Positions 27,665-36,353 of a stretch of 42,085 nt of DNA are shown one piece after another. Source of the DNA: Rhodospirillales bacterium. Lineage in GTDB: Bacteria; Pseudomonadota; Alphaproteobacteria; Azospirillales; Azospirillaceae. Numbering within the stretch: the stretch's first letter is position 1; each line of letters begins with the position of its first letter. The stretch covers positions 1-42,085 of the forward strand of contig CANGXM010000003.1 in assembly GCA_947457845.1 (NCBI GenBank), in the 5' to 3' direction. Position numbers and translations under genes: made by a program. The notes below the pieces were generated by a model. It was not told the origin of the DNA and ran no database searches. It was given only the letters and a program-made list of their open reading frames with translations.

Positions 27665-28426
27665 ATGAGCTTCGCGACATATCCAAGCCACCAGAACCGG
27701 ACCGTGTTCGTCAGCGGCGGCGGGTCGGGCATCGGGGCGGCCATCGTCCGCGCCTTCTGCGGCACGGGTGCGCGCGTCGGCTTCGTCGACATCGCCGAGG
27801 CGCCATCGCGCGCACTGGCGGACGAACTGACGAAGGCCGGCGGCACGGTGCGCTACGAGAACGCCGACGTCACCGACACGGCCGCGCTGACGGCCGCGAT
27901 CGGCCGCATCCGCGACGCGCTCGGCCCGATCACGGTGCTGGTGAACAACGCCGCGCACGACCAGCGCCACGACTTCTTCGCGGTCACGCCCGCGTACTTC
28001 GACGAGCGGATCGCGGTGAACCTGAAGCACGCCTTCTTCGCCGCCCAGGCAATCGTGCCCGACATGCAGGCGGCGGGCGGCGGCGCCATCGTGAACATCG
28101 GCTCGGCCAGCTATCTGATGGGCTCGGACGACCTCACCGTCTATGGCGCGGCCAAGTCGGCGGCCATCGGCCTCACCCGCATGCTGGCCCGCCAGTTCGG
28201 CAAGGACGGCATCCGCGTGAACTGCATCGTGCCGGGCTGGATCATGACCCAGCGACAGCTCGACCTGTGGGTGACGCCGGACGGCGAACGGCAGATCGCC
28301 GAGCGCCAGTGCCTCAAGCGCAAGCTGGTCCCCGACGACATCGCCCGCCCGGTCCTCTTCCTCGCCTCGGACGAGGCGGGCGGGATGACGAACCAGTCGA
28401 TCATCGTGGACGGCGGCTGGGTCTGA
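27665..28426 (+). CDS. SDR-family oxidoreductase
   Basis: VFVSGGGSGIGAAIVRAF, NNAA, SxxxYGAAKSA, CIVPGWI. Confidence 0.9.
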   Translation: MSFATYPSHQNRTVFVSGGGSGIGAAIVRAFCGTGARVGFVDIAEAPSRALADELTKAGGTVRYENADVTDTAALTAAIGRIRDALGPITVLVNNAAHDQRHDFFAVTPAYFDERIAVNLKHAFFAAQAIVPDMQAAGGGAIVNIGSASYLMGSDDLTVYGAAKSAAIGLTRMLARQFGKDGIRVNCIVPGWIMTQRQLDLWVTPDGERQIAERQCLKRKLVPDDIARPVLFLASDEAGGMTNQSIIVDGGWV

Positions 28427-28447
28427 CGGCGGCGGAGACCGCCGTCA
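28424..28447 (+). terminator. Hairpin TGACGGCGG-CGGAGA-CCGCCGTCA beginning at the SDR stop codon
   Basis: Perfect 9-bp stem, 6-nt loop, no T-tract. Confidence 0.45.
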
Positions 28448-28507
28448 CGAAACGCGCTCTCGACCCCCGAAACGGGGATTGCGCGCGTCACGGCCCCATG
28501 GTGTGAT

Positions 28508-28515
28508 TGTATACA
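28508..28515. promoter_or_regulatory. TGTATACA palindrome (GntR/FCD-type operator candidate) upstream of the transporter operon
   Basis: GATTGTATACATCG; about 25 bp upstream of the 28540 start. Confidence 0.45.
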
Positions 28516-28539
28516 TCGTACCAGACCAGGGGGACCGTG

Positions 28540-30075
28540 ATGCGTCGCATCGCCTTGACCGTCGCCGCGGGCGCGTTTCTCGCCGTCGCGGCGACGACCG
28601 CCGCCAGCGCCCAGCTCGCCCAGGGCATCGTCCGCGTCGGCACCGACGTCGACGCGCAGACCCTCGACCCGCGCCTGATGCGCGACACCACGGCCTACCG
28701 CGTCGTGAACCTGCTGTTCAGCGGGCTCATCCAGCTGGACGAGACCCTGACGCCCAAGCCTGACCTCGCGACGTCGTGGGAGAACCCGGATCCGCGGACC
28801 TGGGTCTTCACGATCCGGACCGACGCGAAGTTCCACGACGGCTCGCCGGTCACCGCCGAGGACATCGTCTACACCTACGAGACGACTCTCGACCCCAAGC
28901 TGAACGCGCGGTTCCGCTCGCTCTATACGCCGATCGACAAGATCGAGGCGGTGGGGGCGAACCAGATCCGCATGACGCTGAAGGAGCCCTACGCGCCGCT
29001 CCTGTCCTACCTCGACCTCGGCATCGTGCCGAAGAAGCTGGCCGAGGGCGGGGCGGACCTGTCGAACGCGCCGGTGGGCAGCGGGCCGTTCCGGCTCGCC
29101 CGCTGGCAGAAGGGCAGCCGCATCTCGCTCGCCGCCAACCCGGACCATTTCGGCGGCCGGCCGGGCGTCAACGGCATCGACTTCGTGGTCGTGCCCGACA
29201 ACACCGCACGCGCCCAGGCGTTCGAGGCGGGCGACCTGGAGCTGATCCAGTCTCCGCTGTCGCCGCGCGACATCAAGCGCCTGGAGGGCAACAGCCGCTT
29301 CGCCAAGTCGATCAGCACCGGCATCGCGGTCACCTACGTCAACTTCAACACAGCCAACCCGCTCCTGGCCGATCCCAGGATGCGCCGGGCGCTGGCGATG
29401 ATGGTCGATCAGGCGACGATCGTCGGCCAGATCTACGAGGGGACGGACAAGCCGGCCACCTCGCTTCTGCTGTCGGCCTCCGTCTGGTCCTATTCCGCTG
29501 ACGTGAAGCAGCCGGCGTTCGACCCGAAGGCGGCGGTGGCGCTGCTGAACGAGATGGGCTGGCGCGACACCAACCGGGACGGCGTGCTCGACAAGGACGG
29601 CCGCAAGCTCTCGATCGTGCTCTCGACCCACGCGGAGGATCCGAACCGGATCCAGACGGTCGAGTACATGCAGAACGTGATGAAGCAGAACGGCATCGAC
29701 GCCACCATTCGCGTCACCGACTGGCCCGCCTTTTCCGGCGGGGTCCAGCAGGGCCAGCACGAGGTGGCGCTGCTCGGCTGGACGCTGCTCGTCGATCCCG
29801 ACCGGCTGATGTATGCGCAGCTCCACTCCAAGGGCGGGCTGAACTGGGGCAAGTACGCCAACGCCGAGGTCGACCGCCTGCTGGACGCCGGCCGCGCCGC
29901 GCAGACCCTGCCGGCCCGCGCCGCCGCCTATCGCGACGCGGCCCGCATCCTCGGCCAGGAGGTGCCCTACTACGTGCTCTCGGAGCAGGGCTATCAGGTG
30001 TTCCACGTCCCCGCGCTCCAGGGCTTCAGGGCCGATCCGCGCGGCATGCTCCGCAGCCTCGCGGCGGCGAAGTGA
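28540..30075 (+). CDS. ABC transporter substrate-binding protein, family 5
   Basis: Signal peptide MRRIALTVAAGAFLAVAATTAASA; AKFHDGSPVTAEDIVYTYE; PVGSGPFRLARW. Confidence 0.92.
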   Translation: MRRIALTVAAGAFLAVAATTAASAQLAQGIVRVGTDVDAQTLDPRLMRDTTAYRVVNLLFSGLIQLDETLTPKPDLATSWENPDPRTWVFTIRTDAKFHDGSPVTAEDIVYTYETTLDPKLNARFRSLYTPIDKIEAVGANQIRMTLKEPYAPLLSYLDLGIVPKKLAEGGADLSNAPVGSGPFRLARWQKGSRISLAANPDHFGGRPGVNGIDFVVVPDNTARAQAFEAGDLELIQSPLSPRDIKRLEGNSRFAKSISTGIAVTYVNFNTANPLLADPRMRRALAMMVDQATIVGQIYEGTDKPATSLLLSASVWSYSADVKQPAFDPKAAVALLNEMGWRDTNRDGVLDKDGRKLSIVLSTHAEDPNRIQTVEYMQNVMKQNGIDATIRVTDWPAFSGGVQQGQHEVALLGWTLLVDPDRLMYAQLHSKGGLNWGKYANAEVDRLLDAGRAAQTLPARAAAYRDAARILGQEVPYYVLSEQGYQVFHVPALQGFRADPRGMLRSLAAAK

Positions 30076-30103
30076 GGACGGGCGGCGGCGCCGACGACGG
30101 GCC

Positions 30104-31084
30104 ATGCTGAGCTATCTCGTCCGTCGGCTCCTGCTGCTGATCCCGTTCTCGCTCGGCGTCGCCTTCGTCGTCTTCGCGCTCCTGCACGTCATCCCGGGCG
30201 ACCCCGCGATCGTGCTGCTGGGCGAGGAGGCGACGGCGGAGGCGCTGGCGCAGGTGCGGACGAACCTGGGCCTCGACCAGCCGCTGCCGGTCCGGTTCGG
30301 CCTCTATCTGCTCGACCTCGTGCGGCTGGATCTCGGCCGCTCGATCTTCCGCAACGAGGCGGTCTCGACGGTGATCGCCGAGCGGTTCGCCGCGACGGCG
30401 GAGGTGGCGCTTCTCGCCACGCTGCTCTCGGTCGTGGTCGGCGTCACGCTGGGGGTGGTCGCGGCGGTGCGGCGCGGCTCGATCGTGGATGTCGGCTGCA
30501 TGCTGTTCGCGCAGCTGGGCGTCTCGATGCCGGTATTCTGGCTGGGCATCCTGCTCATGTATCTCTTCGCCGTCCGCCTCGCGGTCCTCCCGTCCATCGG
30601 CCGGGGCGAGCCGCTGGTCGACGCGCTTCTGGCGGCCGCGATGGGGAACCCCGGTGTCCTGCGCACCTCGCTGGCCCACCTCGCCATGCCGGTCGTGGCG
30701 CTCGGCCTCAACGGTGCGGCGATCCTCAGTCGCCTCGTCCGCTCCTCGATGCTGGAGACGCTGTCGGCGGACTACGTCCGGACCGCGCGCGCCAAGGGCC
30801 TGCCGATCCGGCGCGTCGTGATGGGCCACGCGCTGCGCAACGCGCTCCTGCCGGTGATCAGCGTCGTCGGCCTTCAGTTCGGCGCGCTGCTGGGGGGTGC
30901 CGTGCTGACCGAGGGGATCTTCGGCTGGCCCGGCCTGGGCCAGCTGGCCGTGGGCGCCATCTCCCAGCGCGACATCCCCCTCGTGCAGGGGCTCGTGCTC
31001 GTGTTCGCGCTGATGTTCGCGCTCGTGAACCTCGCGGTCGACGTCCTCTACGTGGTCGTCGATCCGCGCGTGCGGCTCAGGTGA
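30104..31084 (+). CDS. Peptide-type ABC transporter permease (DppB-like)
   Basis: MLSYLVRRLLLLIPFSLGVAFVVFALLHVIPGDPA...DYVRTARAKGLP. Confidence 0.92.
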   Translation: MLSYLVRRLLLLIPFSLGVAFVVFALLHVIPGDPAIVLLGEEATAEALAQVRTNLGLDQPLPVRFGLYLLDLVRLDLGRSIFRNEAVSTVIAERFAATAEVALLATLLSVVVGVTLGVVAAVRRGSIVDVGCMLFAQLGVSMPVFWLGILLMYLFAVRLAVLPSIGRGEPLVDALLAAAMGNPGVLRTSLAHLAMPVVALGLNGAAILSRLVRSSMLETLSADYVRTARAKGLPIRRVVMGHALRNALLPVISVVGLQFGALLGGAVLTEGIFGWPGLGQLAVGAISQRDIPLVQGLVLVFALMFALVNLAVDVLYVVVDPRVRLR

Positions 31085-31977
31085 GGACCATGACCGCGCT
31101 GCGCCGCCTCGGCTCGAACCTGCCGCTCCTCGTGGGCGGGCTGATCGTCGTCGCGATCCTCTTCATCGCGATCTTCCATCCGTGGCTCTCGCCCTACGGG
31201 CCGGAACAGATGGACATGCGCAACCGCCTCGCCCTGCCCTCGGCCGCCCACTGGCTCGGCACCGACAACTTCGGTCGCGACCTGTGGACGCGTCTGGCCC
31301 ATGGGGCGGCCATCTCGCTCTCGATCGCGCTGGGCTCGGTGGCCGTCGCGGCGGCGATCGGCACGCTCATCGGGCTCGTGTGCGGCTATCACGGCGGCTG
31401 GCTCGACCTGATCCTCATGCGGATCGTCGATCTGTTCCTGGGCTTCCCCGCGCTCATCCTGGCGATGGCCCTGGTGGCCGTGCTGGGGCCGGGGGCGGTC
31501 AACGTGGCGATCGCGCTGGTCGCCGTCTTCTGGACCGAGTTCGCGCGGGTCGTCCGCGCGGCCGTGATGGCGGAGCGGCAGCGCGACTACGTGCGCTCCG
31601 CCCTCGCGCTGGGGGCGTCGGACGCGCGGGTCATCCTCGTCCACATCCTGCCCAATACGCTGGGGCCGATCGTCGTGCTGGCCACGCTGGCCATCGGCAC
31701 CGCCATCGTGGCGGAGAGCGGGCTCAGCTTCCTCGGCTTCGGCGTCCAGCCGCCCGCCCCGACCTGGGGCTGGACGCTCGCCTACGGCATGCGGTTCCTG
31801 CGGTCCGACCCCTGGCTCTGCACGGTCGCCGGCCTCGCGATCATGATCACCGTCCTCGGCTTCAACCTCCTCGGCGACGGTCTGCGCGACCTCCTCGACC
31901 CGCGCGGAATGACGCGCCGGGGCGAGGGCGCCACGCCCGCCGCCGGCCCCGACTCCAGCTCCGGGAGAGCCTCATGA
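31081..31977 (+). CDS. Peptide-type ABC transporter permease (DppC-like)
   Basis: HWLGTDNFGRDLWTRLAHGAAISLSIAL...DYVRSALALGASDARVILVHILPN; start GTG 31081 or ATG 31090. Confidence 0.92.
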   Translation: MRTMTALRRLGSNLPLLVGGLIVVAILFIAIFHPWLSPYGPEQMDMRNRLALPSAAHWLGTDNFGRDLWTRLAHGAAISLSIALGSVAVAAAIGTLIGLVCGYHGGWLDLILMRIVDLFLGFPALILAMALVAVLGPGAVNVAIALVAVFWTEFARVVRAAVMAERQRDYVRSALALGASDARVILVHILPNTLGPIVVLATLAIGTAIVAESGLSFLGFGVQPPAPTWGWTLAYGMRFLRSDPWLCTVAGLAIMITVLGFNLLGDGLRDLLDPRGMTRRGEGATPAAGPDSSSGRAS

Positions 31978-32891
31978 CCCTTCGCACCATCAAATTCTCC
32001 ACCTTCGCCGACGGGACCGACGCGGTCCTCCACCTGCACGAGATCAAGGGCACGAAGGGCGACGGCCCGACGGTGGGCATCAGCGCCGCCATCCACGGCG
32101 ACGAGCCGACCGGCACCCGCATCGCGATGGAGATCGCGCGGACGTATCGGGACGGGGGCTTCCGCGGCCGGATGCTGATCCTGCCGGTGGCGAACCCGAT
32201 CGGCTTCCAGAAGAGCCGGCGGCACACGCCGCTCGACGACGTGAACCTGAACCGCGTGTTCCCCGGCGATCCGGCGGGCTGGTACTCCGACCGCCTCGCC
32301 CACGTCATCACGACGGAGTTCCTGACCAAGGTCGAGGTGCTGTTCGACCTTCACGCGGGCGGACACAAGCCGACGGTCGACTACATCTACATCCGCACGG
32401 CCGAGGACCTCTCGCGCGCCTTCGGCTCGCCCATCCTCTACCGGGCGCACGTCGGGCTGCCGGGCACGGTCTTCACCGGGACGACGTCCACGGTGATCGA
32501 GGACCGGGGCGGCAAGGTGGTGACGGTCGAACTCGGCGGCGGGCTGATCGACCAGGAGGACTACGTGCGGCGCGGCGTGGTCGGCATCGACAACATGCTG
32601 AAGACGCTGGGCATGGTCGACGGCGCCCCCGTCCCGCCCCCGCCGCAGACGGTGTGCTCCGGCATCACGACCCTGCGCTTCGGGATGGGCGGGATCGTCT
32701 TCAACGAGGCGCCGCCGCTGGGCCAGCGCGTGAAGGAGGGGGCCGTCATCGGCCGCATCGTCAGCCCCTACACCTTCGAGGAGCTGGAGGTGATCCGGAA
32801 CCCGGTGGCAGACGGCGTGATGATCCTCGCCCATCTGACGCCCAACATCGTGGAGCCGGGCGACTACGCCTACATGATCGGGCATCCGTGA
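31974..32891 (+). CDS. Succinylglutamate desuccinylase/aspartoacylase family protein
   Basis: GISAAIHGDEPTGTRIAMEIAR, FDLHAGG; ATGA overlap with the permease. Confidence 0.88.
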   Translation: MTLRTIKFSTFADGTDAVLHLHEIKGTKGDGPTVGISAAIHGDEPTGTRIAMEIARTYRDGGFRGRMLILPVANPIGFQKSRRHTPLDDVNLNRVFPGDPAGWYSDRLAHVITTEFLTKVEVLFDLHAGGHKPTVDYIYIRTAEDLSRAFGSPILYRAHVGLPGTVFTGTTSTVIEDRGGKVVTVELGGGLIDQEDYVRRGVVGIDNMLKTLGMVDGAPVPPPPQTVCSGITTLRFGMGGIVFNEAPPLGQRVKEGAVIGRIVSPYTFEELEVIRNPVADGVMILAHLTPNIVEPGDYAYMIGHP

Positions 32892-32910
32892 GGGGGCGAG
32901 CGACGAGCCC

Positions 32911-33588
32911 TCACCCCCGCCGGAGCGTCGCCCGGTGATACGCCCACGTCTTGGCGAACAGCCCCGGCTTCCACAGGTTGGCGCGTGCCGCCGCGATCTC
33001 CTCGGCGTCGAACGGGCGCGGCGTGCCGATCTGGCGCGCCAGCACGTCGCGCCGGCAGTTCTCCTCCATGTGGATCATCAGCACGAACGCCTGCGCCAGA
33101 TCCTCGCCGACGACGACGGACCCGTGCGAGCGGATCAGCGCCGCCCGCCCCGCCCCCAGCACGCCCGCCAGTTCCGCGCCCAGCGCCGGCGTGTTGACCG
33201 ACCCGACCTTTTCGAAGATCCCGACGTCGCCGAGCAGCGTGCCCTGGGCGTAGACCGGGGTGTAGCCATGCCCGGCGATGGTGAGCACCGTCGACCAGCT
33301 GGGATGCGCGTGGATCACCGCGCCCACGTCCGGCCGGCGGCGATAGATCCCGGTGTGGATCGGGAATTCGAGCGGCGGCGGCGCGTCGCCCTCCACCAAC
33401 CGTCCGTCCGGGTCGATGGCGACGACGTCGGCCTCCGTCAGGACGTTGCGGAGCGATCGGCCCGAATTGATCAGGATCCGGTCCGGCGCGACGCGCACGC
33501 TCGCGTGGCCGTTGAAGTCGACGATCCCGGCGCGCTCCAGCATCAAGATCGCGTCGACGAGGTCGCGTCTGGCCTGGGCCTCATCCAT
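32911..33588 (-). CDS. Class II aldolase/adducin family protein
   Basis: GIVDFNGHASVRVAPDRILINSGRS...AVIHAHPSWSTVLTIAG...IRSHGSVVVGEDLAQAF. Confidence 0.9.
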   Translation of the reverse strand: MDEAQARRDLVDAILMLERAGIVDFNGHASVRVAPDRILINSGRSLRNVLTEADVVAIDPDGRLVEGDAPPPLEFPIHTGIYRRRPDVGAVIHAHPSWSTVLTIAGHGYTPVYAQGTLLGDVGIFEKVGSVNTPALGAELAGVLGAGRAALIRSHGSVVVGEDLAQAFVLMIHMEENCRRDVLARQIGTPRPFDAEEIAAARANLWKPGLFAKTWAYHRATLRRG

Positions 33589-33728
33589 GGCGCGGTCTCC
33601 CCTGCAAAGGTCTCCCGTCACTCTCGCAGCGCACGCCCGCCCTGCCAAGGACGGGGGGCTCGGTCGATGGACAGGGCCCGGCGCGCGGGCTACGAGGACG
33701 GACCGATGCCTGCGAGGAACGCGCGACC

Positions 33729-34958
33729 GTGGCCCTGAGGGAGTTCATCAGCACGCGCCGCGGTCTCGAACTCTTCGCCATTCCCGCCTTCGCCGGCTAC
33801 TGGACCGGCCGGTTCGGCGGCATGATGGCGATGCAGATGCAGACGCTGGCGATCAGCTGGATCGTCTACGACCTCACCGGCGATCCCTTCGCCCTCGGCC
33901 TGATCGGCCTCGTCCAGTTCGCGCCGACGCTGCCCCTCATCCTGTTCGCGGGACAGGTGGCCGACCGCGTCGACCGGCGCCTGATCTTGATGACGTGCCA
34001 GATCGTGCAGGGCGCCTGCGCGGCGCTCCTGCTCGTCCTCAAGGTCATGGGCGGGCTCGACCTCTGGGTCCTCTACCTCGTCATGGCGCTCATCGGCTCG
34101 GTCCGCGCGTTCGAGATGCCGGCGGGATCGGCGCTGCTGCCGAACCTCGTGCCGACCGAGGTGCGCAAGAACGCGCTCGCCCTCAACAGCATCGCGGGCC
34201 AGATCGCGGTGACCCTCGGACCGGCGACGGGCGGCCTCGTCTACGCGCTCGACCCGGAGATGGTGTTCGCGCTGGCTGCCCTGCTCAACCTGTTCGCCGT
34301 GGTCCGCCTGCGTCTCGTCGGCCCGCAGCCGCCGATGCGTTCGGGCGACGCGAAGGGCCTGCGCAGCCTGCTCGCCGGCTTCGCCTACATCCGCACGCGC
34401 AAGGACATCCTCGGCGCGATCACGCTGGACATGGTGGCCGTGCTGCTGGGCGGCGTGGTGGCGCTGCTCCCGATCTACGCCAAGGACATCCTGATGGTCG
34501 GGCCGGTCGGGCTCGGCATCCTGCGCTGCTCGCCGGCGGTCGGCGGGATCCTGATGGGCGTCTGGCTGGCGGGGCACACGATCGACAGGCGGGCCGGGCC
34601 GCTGCTGTTCATCGCCGTGGCCGCCTTCGGCGTCTTCACGCTCGTCTTCGCGCTCTCGACGAACTTCTGGCTGTCGGTGGTCATGCTGGCGCTCGCGGGG
34701 GCGGCCGACGAGGTGAGCGTCGTGATCCGCCAGACGTTGGTGCAGCTGACCACGCCCGACGATGTCCGCGGGCGGGTCAGTTCGGTCAATTCCATGTTCA
34801 TCGGCGCCTCGAACCAGCTGGGCCAGTTCACCTCGGGCACGACGGCGGCGCTGATGGGCACGGTGCCGGCGGCGGCGGCGGGGGCGATCGCCTCGATCGT
34901 GGCGGTGGGGATTTGCGCCCACGTCTTCGAACGGCTGCGCCGGACCGACCGCATCTGA
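33729..34958 (+). CDS. MFS transporter
   Basis: 12-TM pattern; [43 protein letters not shown]. Confidence 0.88.
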   Translation: MALREFISTRRGLELFAIPAFAGYWTGRFGGMMAMQMQTLAISWIVYDLTGDPFALGLIGLVQFAPTLPLILFAGQVADRVDRRLILMTCQIVQGACAALLLVLKVMGGLDLWVLYLVMALIGSVRAFEMPAGSALLPNLVPTEVRKNALALNSIAGQIAVTLGPATGGLVYALDPEMVFALAALLNLFAVVRLRLVGPQPPMRSGDAKGLRSLLAGFAYIRTRKDILGAITLDMVAVLLGGVVALLPIYAKDILMVGPVGLGILRCSPAVGGILMGVWLAGHTIDRRAGPLLFIAVAAFGVFTLVFALSTNFWLSVVMLALAGAADEVSVVIRQTLVQLTTPDDVRGRVSSVNSMFIGASNQLGQFTSGTTAALMGTVPAAAAGAIASIVAVGICAHVFERLRRTDRI

Positions 34959-35040
34959 CGGACGGCATCCGACGGGCCGCTTCCGCCGCGGGCCGAAGCC
35001 TGACAGCATCCGGTCGGACCCAAGGGAGGAAGAAGAGACC

Positions 35041-35796
35041 ATGACCGCAACGAAGATCGCCCTCGTCACCGGTGCCGGCAGCGGCATCGGCCGCGCCGTC
35101 GCCGTCGCGCTGGCCGTGGCCGGACACGCCGTCGTGCTGGCCGGCCGCCGCAAGGACACGCTAGAGGAGACCGCGGCCACGATCGGGGCGGCCGGCGGCA
35201 CGGCGCTGGCGGTGCCGACGGACGTCACCGACCCGGCCTCGGTCGCCGCGCTGTTCGACCGGACGAAGGCCGCCTACGGGCGGCTCGACGTGCTGTTCAA
35301 CAACGCCGGCATCAACGTGCCGCCCATCCCGATGGAGGATCTGACGCTGGAGCAGTGGCGCGCGGTCGTCGACACCAACCTGACCGGCCCCTTCCTGTGC
35401 GCGCAGCACGCCATCCGCCTGATGAAGGCGCAGGCGCCCCGGGGCGGGCGCATCATCAACAACGGCTCGATCTCCGCCCAGGTGCCGCGCCCGCACTCCG
35501 CGCCCTACACCGCCACCAAGCACGCGATCACGGGCCTGACCCGCTCCATCGCGCTCGACGGGCGCAAGCACGACATCGCCTGTGGCCAGATCGACATCGG
35601 CAACGCCGCGACCGAGATGACACGCCGGATGACCACGGGCGTGCTCCAGGCCAACGGCACCATGGCGGTCGAGCCCACGATGGACGTGAAGGCCGTGGCC
35701 GACACGGTGGTGCTGATGGCCGGCCTGCCGCTCGATGCGAACGTGCAGTTCGTGACCGTGATGGCGACGGAGATGCCCTTCATCGGGCGTGGATGA
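35041..35796 (+). CDS. SDR-family oxidoreductase
   Basis: [46 protein letters not shown]. Confidence 0.92.
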   Translation: MTATKIALVTGAGSGIGRAVAVALAVAGHAVVLAGRRKDTLEETAATIGAAGGTALAVPTDVTDPASVAALFDRTKAAYGRLDVLFNNAGINVPPIPMEDLTLEQWRAVVDTNLTGPFLCAQHAIRLMKAQAPRGGRIINNGSISAQVPRPHSAPYTATKHAITGLTRSIALDGRKHDIACGQIDIGNAATEMTRRMTTGVLQANGTMAVEPTMDVKAVADTVVLMAGLPLDANVQFVTVMATEMPFIGRG

Positions 35797-35842
35797 TCCG
35801 CGGTCCTCGCCCGTCGTCCGAATCCGCCCGCTGGCGGCGAGG

Positions 35843-35870
35843 GCGAGGGCGGGGCGCGCCCCGCCCTCGC
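35843..35870. terminator. Bidirectional terminator-like hairpin between convergent genes
   Basis: GCGAGGGCGGGG-CGCG-CCCCGCCCTCGC, perfect 28-nt palindrome. Confidence 0.65.
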
Positions 35871-35894
35871 ACCGATAGCCCCGCGCACCCGTGC

Positions 35895-36206
35895 TCAGGC
35901 GTGCGCCCGCTGGCGGGTGTAGGCCTCGACGCAGGCGATCAGCACCGCGAGGTGCTCGGCGACCGCCAAGGGGGCGCTGTCGTCACGCAGGGTCCGCTCG
36001 GACGCCTCGGCGGCGGCGGCCAGGTCGTGGAAGCCGAGCGTGCCGGCCGAACCGACGAGGCTGTGGAGCTCGCGGCGAAGGTCCTCCGCCGCGACGGGGT
36101 CGCCGGGGGCGAGCGACATGGCCCGGCGGATGCGGTCGAGCCGCTCGTCCAGCCGGTCCAGGAAGCGCTCACGCACCTCGCGAAGCCCTCGTTCGATCCT
36201 GCGCAA
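35895..36206 (-). CDS. Stand-alone Hpt (histidine phosphotransfer) domain protein
   Basis: LRRELHSLVGSAGTLGFHDLAAAAEASERTL; TTG start. Confidence 0.82.
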   Translation of the reverse strand: MRRIERGLREVRERFLDRLDERLDRIRRAMSLAPGDPVAAEDLRRELHSLVGSAGTLGFHDLAAAAEASERTLRDDSAPLAVAEHLAVLIACVEAYTRQRAHA

Positions 36207-36353
36207 CGCCCTCTCCGGAAAACTTACGACGAAACATTAACAGTCTTCGCCGAGTCGAGCGAGCACGATGTCGGGTCGCCCGGTTCGCCGGTCTCGCCAC
36301 GGCGACGACGGCGGTGCACATTGGCGCCGATCCCGTGACCGAGGACGTCGCTC

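Noticed and set aside
28141-30105. 654-aa minus-strand ORF opposite the second SBP gene
   Set aside because: Antisense artefact; the SBP frame has a signal peptide and family signatures.
32888-32914. GTGAGGG/CCCTCAC inverted repeat containing the stops of two convergent genes
   Set aside because: The arms largely consist of the two TGA stops in opposite orientation plus G-runs; a weak stem across a 13-nt spacer, easily coincidental.
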